Below, piece after piece: positions 57,048-64,000 of a stretch of DNA of 64,000 bases (its first letter is position 1; the number at the start of each line of letters is the position of its first letter). The notes under the pieces are model-generated. The model was not told where the DNA came from and did no database searches. It saw nothing but the letters and a program-made list of their open reading frames with translations. The DNA lies in NCBI RefSeq assembly GCF_019797765.1, contig NZ_CP081862.1:2232001-2296000 (forward strand), written 5' to 3'. A program made the position numbers and the translations under genes. This DNA comes from Cellulomonas sp. C5510 (GTDB lineage Bacteria; Actinomycetota; Actinomycetes; Actinomycetales; Cellulomonadaceae).

Positions 57048-57053
57048 TACGCT
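57048..57053 (+). promoter_or_regulatory. -10 element for leaderless DUF3000 gene
   Basis: TACGCT ends 8 nt before the GTG at 57062. Confidence 0.4.
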
Positions 57054-57061
57054 CGGCTGCT

Positions 57062-57643
57062 GTGAGCACCGGCCCCCGTGACGCGCCACCGGAGTTCCTG
57101 CGCGCCCTGCGCTCGCTGCGCGGGGTGACACTGCGGCCGGAGGTCTCGCTGGAGGAGGCCCCCGGGCCGACGCGGATCGCCCCGTACACCGCTGCGCTCG
57201 TCGCCGAGGTCCGCAGCAGCCGCCGCGACCCCGAGGCGGACGCGCTGGCCACGGGCCGCTTCGTCGTGCTGCACGACCCGGCCGGCCAGGAGGCGTGGGA
57301 GGGTGCGTTCCGGCTGGTGACGCTCGTCCGGGCCACGCTCGAGCCCGAGGTCGGTCAGGACCCGCTGCTCGCGGAGGTGGCGTGGAGCTGGTTCTCCGAC
57401 GCACTGGGCTCGACCGACGTGGACGCGCACGCCGCGGGCGGGACCGTGACCCGCGTGCTGTCCCAGTCCTTCGGGGCGCTCGACGAGCGCCCCGAGCTGT
57501 GCGAGCTCGAGCTCCGGGCGTCCTGGACGGCGCGCGAGCCCGACCTGGCACCGCACCTGCGGGCGTGGGGTGTGCTGCTGTGCACCGTCGCCGGGCTGCC
57601 CCCGCTGCCCGACGGCGTCGTGGCGCTCGGCCCGCGCCACTGA
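57062..57643 (+). CDS. DUF3000 family protein
   Basis: A 193-residue soluble protein of the actinobacterial DUF3000 family; function unknown. FLRALRSLRGVTLRPEVSLEE near the start, then RIAPYTAALVAEV, WEGAFRLVTLVRATLEPE and GEVAWSWF-like LAEVAWSWFSDAL are typical. It commonly sits near RNase D, as here. The GTG start follows a -10-like TACGCT by 8 nt with no Shine-Dalgarno. Confidence 0.82.
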   Translation: MSTGPRDAPPEFLRALRSLRGVTLRPEVSLEEAPGPTRIAPYTAALVAEVRSSRRDPEADALATGRFVVLHDPAGQEAWEGAFRLVTLVRATLEPEVGQDPLLAEVAWSWFSDALGSTDVDAHAAGGTVTRVLSQSFGALDERPELCELELRASWTAREPDLAPHLRAWGVLLCTVAGLPPLPDGVVALGPRH

Positions 57644-57757
57644 CCCCGCCCGTCCCGCCGGCGGGCGTCCGGGGCACGGGCCACGACGCACCACCGACCG
57701 TCAGACCCGCCCTCGCGGCCGACCGGGCGACGGGTCACGACACGCCGCCCGCCCGCG

Positions 57758-57777
57758 CACGTGACCGGCGTCACGTG
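57758..57777. promoter_or_regulatory. 8-bp perfect dyad upstream of small LuxR regulator
   Basis: CACGTGAC-CGGC-GTCACGTG, a perfect inverted repeat. It overlaps the -35 of a likely promoter and could be an operator, perhaps for autoregulation. Confidence 0.55.
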
Positions 57778-57803
57778 ACAAGGATCCGCGAACACGACAC
57801 GAT
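57775..57803 (+). promoter_or_regulatory. Promoter of small LuxR regulator
   Basis: GTGACA (57775-57780), 17 nt, CACGAT (57798-57803). The leader to the ATG would be about 48 nt. Confidence 0.4.
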
Positions 57804-57857
57804 GTCACCCGTTCCGCTCAAGACACGGGCGCGGCGGGCCGATAAAGGGGGCAAGTG

Positions 57858-58490
57858 ATGGACCGTCGAGGGGGCGCTGCAGTGAGCTTCGAGCCGATCA
57901 GACAACGGACGGGCGTGCCGAGCGCGCCCGGTTCCGCCCGCAGCGGCTCGTCCGCCCCGGCCACCCCCGGCGCGCCGCCCTCGCGCGTGGCGGCCCTCCC
58001 CCCGCAGACCCGCCGACCCTCCGCCCCCGGCTCGGACCCCCGCCGACGCGGTCTCGGCCAGATGTGCGTCGTCGTCACCGAGCTCGGGGAGGGCGACGGG
58101 CAGGCCCTGGTCCGCAACCTGCGCCGCCGCGGCTCCGGCCGCGTCATCCTGCTCGCCCGGCGCGCGGGCCGGCGCGACCTCGTCGGCCTGCTCACCGGCG
58201 GGCTGCGGGGAGCCGTCGCCACCGACCCCAACGCGGTCGTCGGCCTGCCGGGGGCGGCCCCCGGCGCGGTGCCGTCGCCGTTCGCCCGGAGCCGTCCCGA
58301 CCTGACGACCCGCGAGCTGTCGGTGCTGCGGCTGGTGGCCGACGGCTTCAGCAACCGCGCCATCGGGGAGGAGCTCGGGCTGTCCGCGCTGACGGTCAAG
58401 AGCCACCTCGCGCGGATCTCCCGCAAGCTGGGCACCGGCGACCGCGCCGCCCTCGTGGCGATCTCGATCCGGACCGGCCTGCTGTCCTGA
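57858..58490 (+). CDS. Small LuxR-type HTH regulator
   Basis: A 210-residue protein. The first 70 residues are Pro/Ser/Arg-rich and probably disordered. The middle (about 70-140) looks like a shortened receiver-like domain with no clear phospho-acceptor Asp. The C-terminal LuxR HTH is clear: LTTRELSVLRLVADGFSNRAIGEELGLSALTVKSHL. AAAGGGGG precedes the ATG at 57858; a GTG just before it is the alternative. A strong dyad lies about 80 bp upstream. Target genes are unknown; rnd follows. Confidence 0.85.
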   Translation: MDRRGGAAVSFEPIRQRTGVPSAPGSARSGSSAPATPGAPPSRVAALPPQTRRPSAPGSDPRRRGLGQMCVVVTELGEGDGQALVRNLRRRGSGRVILLARRAGRRDLVGLLTGGLRGAVATDPNAVVGLPGAAPGAVPSPFARSRPDLTTRELSVLRLVADGFSNRAIGEELGLSALTVKSHLARISRKLGTGDRAALVAISIRTGLLS

Positions 58491-58551
58491 CGGTCGCGAC
58501 GCGGCCCCGTCCCGCAGCGCGGCGTGGCGCGGCGCAGGGGCGGCGACGGCC

Positions 58552-58557
58552 TACGGT
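58552..58557 (+). promoter_or_regulatory. -10 element for leaderless rnd transcript
   Basis: TACGGT ends 6 nt before the rnd ATG; there is no Shine-Dalgarno. Confidence 0.35.
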
Positions 58558-58563
58558 TGACCC

Positions 58564-59814
58564 ATGCAGTCCGTCCCCCAGCCGGCCGGCGACCCGGCCG
58601 AGCCCGACGTGGTCCCCCTGACCGAGCCCGCCGAGGGAGTCCCCGCGGTCGTCGACACGCCTGAGGCGTTCGCCCGCGTGGTCGAGGCCTTCGGCGCGGG
58701 CACCGGTCCCGTCGCGGTCGACGCCGAGCGGGCCTCCGGGTACCGCTACGGCCAGCACAACTACCTGGTCCAGCTCCGGCGCGAGGGCGCCGGCACCGCC
58801 CTGGTCGACCCCGTCGCGCTGCCCGACCTGTCCCCGCTCTCCGACGCCCTCGTCGGAGTCGAGTGGGTGCTGCACGCGGCCTCGCAGGACCTGCCGGCGC
58901 TCGCCGAGCAGGGCATGCGGCCGTCGCGGGTGTTCGACACCGAGCTCGGCGCGCGCCTGCTCGGCCTGGAGCGCGTGGGGCTGGCCGCTGTGGTCGCCGA
59001 GCTGCTGGGCCTCGGCCTGGCGAAGGAGCACTCGGCCGTCGACTGGTCGACGCGGCCGCTGCCCGAGCAGTGGCTGCGCTACGCCGCGCTCGACGTCGAG
59101 GTGCTGGTGGAGCTGCGCGAGGTGCTGGCCGAGCGGCTCGCCCTCGCCGGCAAGGCCCAGTGGGCGGCCGAGGAGTTCGAGGCGGTCCGGCTGGCGCCGC
59201 CGCCGGCGCCGCGTGTGGAGCCGTGGCGCCGGGTCTCCGGGGTGCACGCGATCCGCGACCCGCGCCGGCTGGCCGTCGTCCGGTCGCTGTGGGAGACGCG
59301 CGACGAGAACGCCCGCCAGCGGGACATCTCCCCCGGCCGCGTGCTGCCCGACGCCGCCATCGTCGCCGCCGCGCAGGCGCTCCCCCGGTCGGTGCCGCAG
59401 CTCGTGGCGCTGCCGCAGTTCTCCGGCAAGGGCACCCGCCGCCGCGCCGCGCTCTGGCAGCGCGCGGTCGACGCCGGTCTCGCGCTGCCCGAGGACCAGC
59501 TCCCGTCCGCCCGCGGCCCGCGCACCGACGCCCCGCCGCCGCCCCGGGCGTGGGCCGACCGCGACCCGGCGGCCGCCGCACGCCTCACCGCCGCCCGCGC
59601 GGTCGTCACGGAGCTGTCGGAGACGCACCGCGTCCCGGCGGAGAACCTGCTGCAGCCGGACCTGCTGCGACGGGTCTGCTGGACGCCGCCCGAGCCCGCG
59701 GACGCGGAGCACCTCGCCGAGCGGCTGGCCGCCGGCGGGGCGCGGCCGTGGCAGATCGGGCTGCTCGCGGAGCGGCTGGCCGCGGCGTTCGCGGAGCAGG
59801 GCGCCCCGGCGTAG
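58564..59814 (+). CDS. rnd: Ribonuclease D
   Basis: A 3'-5' exoribonuclease of 416 residues. The DEDD exonuclease domain comes first: VAVDAERASGYRYGQ holds DxE, HAASQDLPAL the second Asp, and YAALDVEVLVEL the last Asp. An HRDC domain follows (about 215-290, WETRDENARQRDISPGRVLPDAAI), and the C-terminal part is a second helical HRDC-like region. Typical for actinobacterial RNase D/HRDC proteins. The next gene starts 102 nt downstream. Confidence 0.94.
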   Translation: MQSVPQPAGDPAEPDVVPLTEPAEGVPAVVDTPEAFARVVEAFGAGTGPVAVDAERASGYRYGQHNYLVQLRREGAGTALVDPVALPDLSPLSDALVGVEWVLHAASQDLPALAEQGMRPSRVFDTELGARLLGLERVGLAAVVAELLGLGLAKEHSAVDWSTRPLPEQWLRYAALDVEVLVELREVLAERLALAGKAQWAAEEFEAVRLAPPPAPRVEPWRRVSGVHAIRDPRRLAVVRSLWETRDENARQRDISPGRVLPDAAIVAAAQALPRSVPQLVALPQFSGKGTRRRAALWQRAVDAGLALPEDQLPSARGPRTDAPPPPRAWADRDPAAAARLTAARAVVTELSETHRVPAENLLQPDLLRRVCWTPPEPADAEHLAERLAAGGARPWQIGLLAERLAAAFAEQGAPA

Positions 59815-59916
59815 CCCGGCCGCCGGCGCGACCCGGGCGCCGTCCCGCGACAGCGCCGGGGTCCGCGGTTAGGGTCGCGGGTGTTCCGCCGGACACCGAC
59901 GTCCCTGGGAGACCGC

Positions 59917-62145
59917 ATGCGCCACGCCGCCGAGGCACCGTCCGCGACCAGCTCCGCCGCGCCGTCCGGGCCCCGTGCCGCCCGGACCGGCCCCTCCGGC
60001 CCCTCTCGGCCGGGGGCCGCCCCCGCCGACCTCCTCGCGGCACTGCCCGCCGAGCCCGCGGACCACGTCCTGCGGGTGGACGCGCGCGACGTGGCGCTGC
60101 CCGACGACGGCGGCGTGCTCGCGGTCCTGACCCTGACGGCCGCGGACGAGCGGCGGCCGACGACACTCGGGCCGCGGGGTCTGGCTGTGCTGCACGAGGC
60201 GCTCGTCGCCGTCCAGCGGCGGGCGGAACGCGGCGAGGTCGCCGCCGTCGCGGTCACCGGCCGCCCGGGCTGCTTCGTCGCGGGCGCCGACCTGGGCGTG
60301 GCGCGCACGCTGCGCGACCGGTCGGACGCCCGCACGCTGGGGGTGGCCGGGCACGCGACCCTGCGGCTGCTCGGCGAGATGCCCGTGCCCACCGTCGCGT
60401 GGATCACCGGCCACGCCCTCGGGGGCGGTCTGGAGCTGGCGCTGCACTGCGACCACCGCGTCGTCGCGGCCGGCGTGCGGTCGCTCGGGCTGCCGGAGGC
60501 CTCGCTGGGCATCGTCCCCGGCTGGGGCGGCTGCTGGCTGCTCCCCCGGCTGGTCGGGCTCCCGGCCGCCGTCGACCTCGCCGTGCTGCGCCCGCTCGCC
60601 GGGAACCGGCTCACCACCGCCGAGCAGGCGCTCGCGTCCGGGCTGGTGGACGCGGTGCTGCCCGCCGACGGGTTCGAGCGGCACGCACTCGCGTGGACGG
60701 CGGGGACGCTGCGCGCCGGCGACGCGGCGCCCGACCGGCGCGGCGCGGCCGTCCCGCCGCTGCCGCCCGGGGAGCCGGACCCGGTGGCCCGGGCCGCGGC
60801 CGCGCTGGACGCCCGGCTGCACGGCGCCGCGCCGGCGTACGCGCACGTCCTCGACCTGCTCGCGCGGGCAGGCGCGCGCGACCGGGACGCCGGCTTCCGG
60901 GCGGAGGACGACGCCCTCGGCGCGCTCCTGCTGTCCGACCAGGCGCGCGCCGCCCTGTACGCCGCGGAGCTCACCGGCCCGGGGTCGCGCCGGGCCGCGC
61001 GCCCGGACGGGCCCGAGGCCGAGCCGCGCCCGGTGCGGTCGGTCGGCATCGTCGGTGCCGGCCTGATGGCGGCGCAGCTGGCCGTGCTGCTCGGGTCCCG
61101 CCTGGACGTACCCGTCGCGATGCGGGAGGTGGACGAGGAGCGCGCCGCGGCCGGACGGCGGCGCGTCGAGGAGCTCGTGACGCAGGCCGTGGACCGGGGC
61201 CGTCTCGACCCGGACGCGGGTCGCCGGCTCGTCGACCGGGTCCGCGTCGGCACCGACCTGGCGGAGCTCGCCGGCGCGGACCTCGTCGTCGAGGCCGTCA
61301 CCGAGGTGCTCGACGTGAAGCGCGCCGTGTTCGCCGAGCTGGAGCAGCTCGTGCGGCCCGACTGCGTGCTGGCCACGAACACGTCCGCGCTGTCCGTGGC
61401 GGCGATGGCCGACGGGCTCGCCCACCCCGGGCGCGTCGTCGGGCTGCACGTCTTCAACCCCGTCGCGCAGATGCCGCTCGTCGAGGTCGTCGCGGCCGGA
61501 TCGTCCGACGCGGCGGCGCTGGCCACCGCGGTCGACGTCGCCCGCCGCGCCGGCAAGACCGTCGTGCGGACCACCGACCGGCCCGGGTTCGTGGTCAACC
61601 GCGTGCTGCTGCGCATGCTCGCGGACGTCCTCGCGGCGGTCGAGGGCGGCACCCCCGTCGACGTCGCGGACGCCGCGCTGCGGCCGCTCGGGCTGCCGAT
61701 GTCCCCGTTCGCGCTGCTCCAGCTGGTGGGCCTGCCGGTCGCGCGGCACGTGCTGGTCACGCTGCACGACGAGCTCGGGGACCGCTACCCGCTGTCGCCC
61801 GGGCTCGACCGCCTGGTCGAGCAGGGCCGCGCCGTCACGCGGACCGGACCCGCAGGGTCGCCCGAGGTGGACCCGGCCGTGCAGGACGCCTTCGGGCCGG
61901 CGACGGGCGGCGGCGGTGAGGCCGTGCTGGACCGGGTCGCCCGCGGTCTGGCGGAGGAGATCGGACTGCTGCTCGACGAGGGCGTCGTGCCCGGACCGGA
62001 GCAGGTGGACCTGGCGATGCTGCTCGGCGCGGGCTGGCCGGCGCACCTCGGCGGCATCTGCCCGTGGCTGGACAGGGAGGGCTGGTCCGAGCGGGTGCTC
62101 GGGCGGCGGCTGCTCCCGCCGGGCGTCGCGTCCGTGCCGGCGTGA
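59917..62145 (+). CDS. FadB-type bifunctional enoyl-CoA hydratase / 3-hydroxyacyl-CoA dehydrogenase
   Basis: A 742-residue beta-oxidation protein. The N-terminal crotonase domain has FVAGADLGVAR, the oxyanion loop GHALGGGLELAL, and a Glu in LPEASLGIVPGWGG. The dehydrogenase domain has VGIVGAGLMAAQLA, where Ala replaces the last Gly of the usual motif, and the catalytic His in GLHVFNPVAQMPLVEVV. The matching thiolase FadA is not next to it in this window. GGGAG lies 5 nt before the ATG at 59917; a GTG at 59881, 5 nt after TAGGGT, is a real alternative start. Confidence 0.9.
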   Translation: MRHAAEAPSATSSAAPSGPRAARTGPSGPSRPGAAPADLLAALPAEPADHVLRVDARDVALPDDGGVLAVLTLTAADERRPTTLGPRGLAVLHEALVAVQRRAERGEVAAVAVTGRPGCFVAGADLGVARTLRDRSDARTLGVAGHATLRLLGEMPVPTVAWITGHALGGGLELALHCDHRVVAAGVRSLGLPEASLGIVPGWGGCWLLPRLVGLPAAVDLAVLRPLAGNRLTTAEQALASGLVDAVLPADGFERHALAWTAGTLRAGDAAPDRRGAAVPPLPPGEPDPVARAAAALDARLHGAAPAYAHVLDLLARAGARDRDAGFRAEDDALGALLLSDQARAALYAAELTGPGSRRAARPDGPEAEPRPVRSVGIVGAGLMAAQLAVLLGSRLDVPVAMREVDEERAAAGRRRVEELVTQAVDRGRLDPDAGRRLVDRVRVGTDLAELAGADLVVEAVTEVLDVKRAVFAELEQLVRPDCVLATNTSALSVAAMADGLAHPGRVVGLHVFNPVAQMPLVEVVAAGSSDAAALATAVDVARRAGKTVVRTTDRPGFVVNRVLLRMLADVLAAVEGGTPVDVADAALRPLGLPMSPFALLQLVGLPVARHVLVTLHDELGDRYPLSPGLDRLVEQGRAVTRTGPAGSPEVDPAVQDAFGPATGGGGEAVLDRVARGLAEEIGLLLDEGVVPGPEQVDLAMLLGAGWPAHLGGICPWLDREGWSERVLGRRLLPPGVASVPA

Positions 62146-62163
62146 GCGGGGACCGGCAGGGGC

Positions 62164-63093
62164 TCAGAAGACGGTGAGCCCGCGGTCGCGGAACTGCTGG
62201 CGCACGCGGGCGACCAGCTCGGGGCTCGGGGGCTGGGTGTCCTCGAGCTCGTAGGTCATCCCGAGGCTCGCCCACTTGTCGCGCCCCATCTGGTGGAACG
62301 GCAGCACCTCCACCCGGGTGACCGTGTCGAGCGTCGCGACGTAGTCGGCCACGGCGTCCACGTTCTCCGGGGCGTCGGTGAGCCCGGGCACGAGCACGAA
62401 GCGGATCCAGATCTCCGTGCCGCTCGCGGCGACCCGGCGGCCGAAGTCGAGCGTCGGCTGCAGCTCCCGGCCGGTGGTCTTCTTGTAGGTCTCGGGGATG
62501 CCCGACTTCACGTCCAGCAGGACGAGGTCGATGTCCGCCAGCATCTCGTCCGTGCAGTGCGCCCCGAGGTAGCCGGAGGTGTCGATCGCCGTGTGGACGC
62601 CGAGCTCCTTCGCACCGCGCAGGATGCGCGCGACGAACACCGGCTGCATGAGGGGCTCGCCGCCGGAGATCGTCAGCCCGCCGCCCGTGACCGCGAACAC
62701 CGCGCGGTACCGGGCGATGCGGCGCAGCAGCTCCTCGGCGAGCACGGGCTCGCCGCGGCGCATCTCCATCGTGTCGGGGTTGTGGCAGTACAGGCAGCGC
62801 AACGGGCAGCCGGCGAGGAACGTGGTCAGCCGCGTCCCGGGGCCGTCGACCGCCGTCACGAGCTCCCAGGAGTGCAGCGAACCGAGCTCGCCGGCCCGCA
62901 TCTGCGCGAACTTCTCGCTGCGCTCGGCGTCCGACACCTCGAGCCCGGCGGTGCCGGCCGAGGACCGGTGGTGGGACCCGCCGACCACCGGGACGCCGAG
63001 CTGGATCACCGGAGCGCCGACGTCGCCGCGGACGTCGCCGGCGTCGGAGGCGGAACCGCAGGCCGGGACCTCGCGCTCGACGGTGCTGGTCAT
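62164..63093 (-). CDS. pflA: Pyruvate formate-lyase activating enzyme
   Basis: A radical SAM enzyme that puts the glycyl radical on PflB. The protein has 309 residues, about 60 more than E. coli PflA. The extra N-terminal part (about 1-60) contains Cys12 and no known domain. The cluster motif is CPLRCLYCHNPD. GGGLTISGGEPLMQ and the LDVKSGIPETYKKTTG region follow. GGAGGAGG lies close to the ATG. It follows pflB on the same strand, with a hairpin in between. Confidence 0.95.
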   Translation of the reverse strand: MTSTVEREVPACGSASDAGDVRGDVGAPVIQLGVPVVGGSHHRSSAGTAGLEVSDAERSEKFAQMRAGELGSLHSWELVTAVDGPGTRLTTFLAGCPLRCLYCHNPDTMEMRRGEPVLAEELLRRIARYRAVFAVTGGGLTISGGEPLMQPVFVARILRGAKELGVHTAIDTSGYLGAHCTDEMLADIDLVLLDVKSGIPETYKKTTGRELQPTLDFGRRVAASGTEIWIRFVLVPGLTDAPENVDAVADYVATLDTVTRVEVLPFHQMGRDKWASLGMTYELEDTQPPSPELVARVRQQFRDRGLTVF

Positions 63094-63134
63094 CTCGGCC
63101 TCCTCCGGTGGGTCGTGCGGGGTGGTGCGGGGGG

Positions 63135-63174
63135 CGGGTGCCCGGCCGGGGCTGCTCCCTCGGCCGGGCACCCG
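63135..63174 (-). terminator. Intercistronic hairpin between pflB and pflA
   Basis: A perfect 14-bp stem (63135-63148 with 63161-63174) with a 12-nt loop, 14 nt beyond the pflB stop and about 40 nt before the pflA start. It could end most transcripts and lower pflA expression, or protect the pflB mRNA. Confidence 0.7.
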
Positions 63175-63188
63175 GGTCCGCGTGCGGG

Positions 63189-64000
63189 TCAGAGCCCGCC
63201 GTGGAACGTCCGGGACAGCACGTCGAGCTGCTGCTCGCGCGTCAGCCGGACGAAGTTCACGGCGTAGCCGGAGACCCGGATGGTGAGCTGCGGGTACTTC
63301 TCGGGGTGCTCCATGGCGTCCTCGAGGGTGTCCCGGTTGAGGACGTTGACGTTCAGGTGGTAGCCGGAGGACACGTTGTACGCGTCCATGAGGCCCACCA
63401 GGTTCGCCACCTGCTCGTCCTTGGTGCGGCCGAGGCCCGAGGGCACGACCGTCGAGGTGAGCGAGATGCCGTCCATCGCCTCGGAGTACGGCAGCTTCGC
63501 GACCGACATCGCGGAGGCGAGCATGCCGTGCGAGTCGCGCCCGTTCATCGGGTTGGCGCCCGGGGCGAACGGCTCGCCGGCGCGGCGGCCGTCGGGGGTG
63601 TTGCCCGTGGCCTTGCCGTAGACGACGTTCGACGTGATCGTCAGCACCGACTGCGTGTGCAGCGCGTTCCGGTACGTCTTGTGGTGGCGGATCTTCTCCA
63701 TGAAGGCCTTGGTGATGCCCACGGCGATGTCGTCCGCGCGGTCGTCGTCGTTGCCGTACTTCGGGAAGTCGCCCTCGATGACGTAGTCCGTCACCAGGCC
63801 GTCCTCGTCGCGCACCGGCGTGACCTTGGCGTACTTGATGGCCGACAGCGAGTCCGCGACGACCGACAGGCCCGCGATGCCGCACGCCATGGTCCGCAGG
63901 ATCGCCCGGTCGTGCAGGGCCATCTCGAGGCGCTCGTACGCGTACTTGTCGTGCATGTAGTGCACGCAGTTGAGCGCGTCGACGTAGGTCTCGGCCAGCC
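63189..64000 (-). CDS. pflB: Pyruvate formate-lyase, 5' part beyond the window
   Basis: C-terminal 270 codons of the glycyl-radical enzyme that splits pyruvate into formate and acetyl-CoA under anaerobic conditions. The reading frame is open to the right edge ([19 protein letters not shown]). [36 protein letters not shown] and [13 protein letters not shown] are typical. The glycyl radical site is RVSGYAVNF. The catalytic Cys pair lies in the missing part. It is followed by a hairpin and pflA. Confidence 0.97.
   Translation of the reverse strand, partial: LAETYVDALNCVHYMHDKYAYERLEMALHDRAILRTMACGIAGLSVVADSLSAIKYAKVTPVRDEDGLVTDYVIEGDFPKYGNDDDRADDIAVGITKAFMEKIRHHKTYRNALHTQSVLTITSNVVYGKATGNTPDGRRAGEPFAPGANPMNGRDSHGMLASAMSVAKLPYSEAMDGISLTSTVVPSGLGRTKDEQVANLVGLMDAYNVSSGYHLNVNVLNRDTLEDAMEHPEKYPQLTIRVSGYAVNFVRLTREQQLDVLSRTFHGGL

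Overview
The window is about 64 kb of very GC-rich DNA with dense, tightly packed genes. Short overlaps (GTGA, ATGA) join many genes. It looks like a chromosome segment of a facultatively anaerobic actinobacterium, most likely Cellulomonadaceae (Cellulomonas or a relative). This rests on the gene neighbourhood lgt-trp-hisI / rpsA / polA / pdtaR, which resembles the same region in other Actinomycetota, on many apparently leaderless starts, and on the presence of pyruvate formate-lyase. The family assignment is inference. I saw no IS element, prophage or CRISPR array.

Region 1 (1-8333, minus strand) is an extended tryptophan operon: hisI, trpE, a Trp-associated membrane protein, an HGxxPAAW membrane protein, a CD225-like protein, a DUF2752 protein, trpC, trpB, trpA and lgt (cut by the left edge). 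Region 2 (8367-18810) holds a heterodimeric ABC exporter, rpsA with a clear promoter and terminator, pfkA, a methyltransferase and polA. Region 3 (18830-29580) has a thioesterase and an acetyltransferase, a branched-chain amino acid ABC transporter (livHMGF, with the binding protein on the opposite strand), a DUF2277 protein with a His-rich tail, the ANTAR regulator PdtaR, an unusual tRNA-Leu(CAA), a PrmC-related methyltransferase and nicotinamidase.

Region 4 (29931-36546) is glgX-treY-treZ, three glycoside hydrolase family 13 enzymes linked by ATGA overlaps. They should debranch glycogen and turn the linear glucan into trehalose. Region 5 (36693-39263) has a tandem repeat, zapE, a RibD-like reductase and a small hypothetical protein.

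Region 6 (39350-54081) is the most interesting part. An 847-residue LuxR-type regulator lies tail to tail with an 11-gene minus-strand operon: MFS transporter, esterase, caiA, caiB, caiC, a MaoC/hydratase-2 protein, a second MFS transporter, fixA, fixB, fixC, fixX. The cai and fix proteins match the enterobacterial carnitine/crotonobetaine system in length and motifs. The usual transporter CaiT, the hydratase CaiD and CaiE are absent from the operon. A hot-dog-fold hydratase and two MFS carriers take their places. A CRP-like site and two mutually exclusive hairpins precede the operon. The likely role is CoA activation and reduction of crotonobetaine or a related unsaturated betaine as an electron sink, with electrons delivered by FixABCX.

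Region 7 (54166-64000) has an ATP-grasp ligase coupled to gnd, a DUF3000 protein, a small LuxR regulator under a strong dyad, RNase D, a FadB-type beta-oxidation protein, and pflA/pflB (pflB cut by the right edge). The pfl pair fits with anaerobic use of the cai-fix operon.
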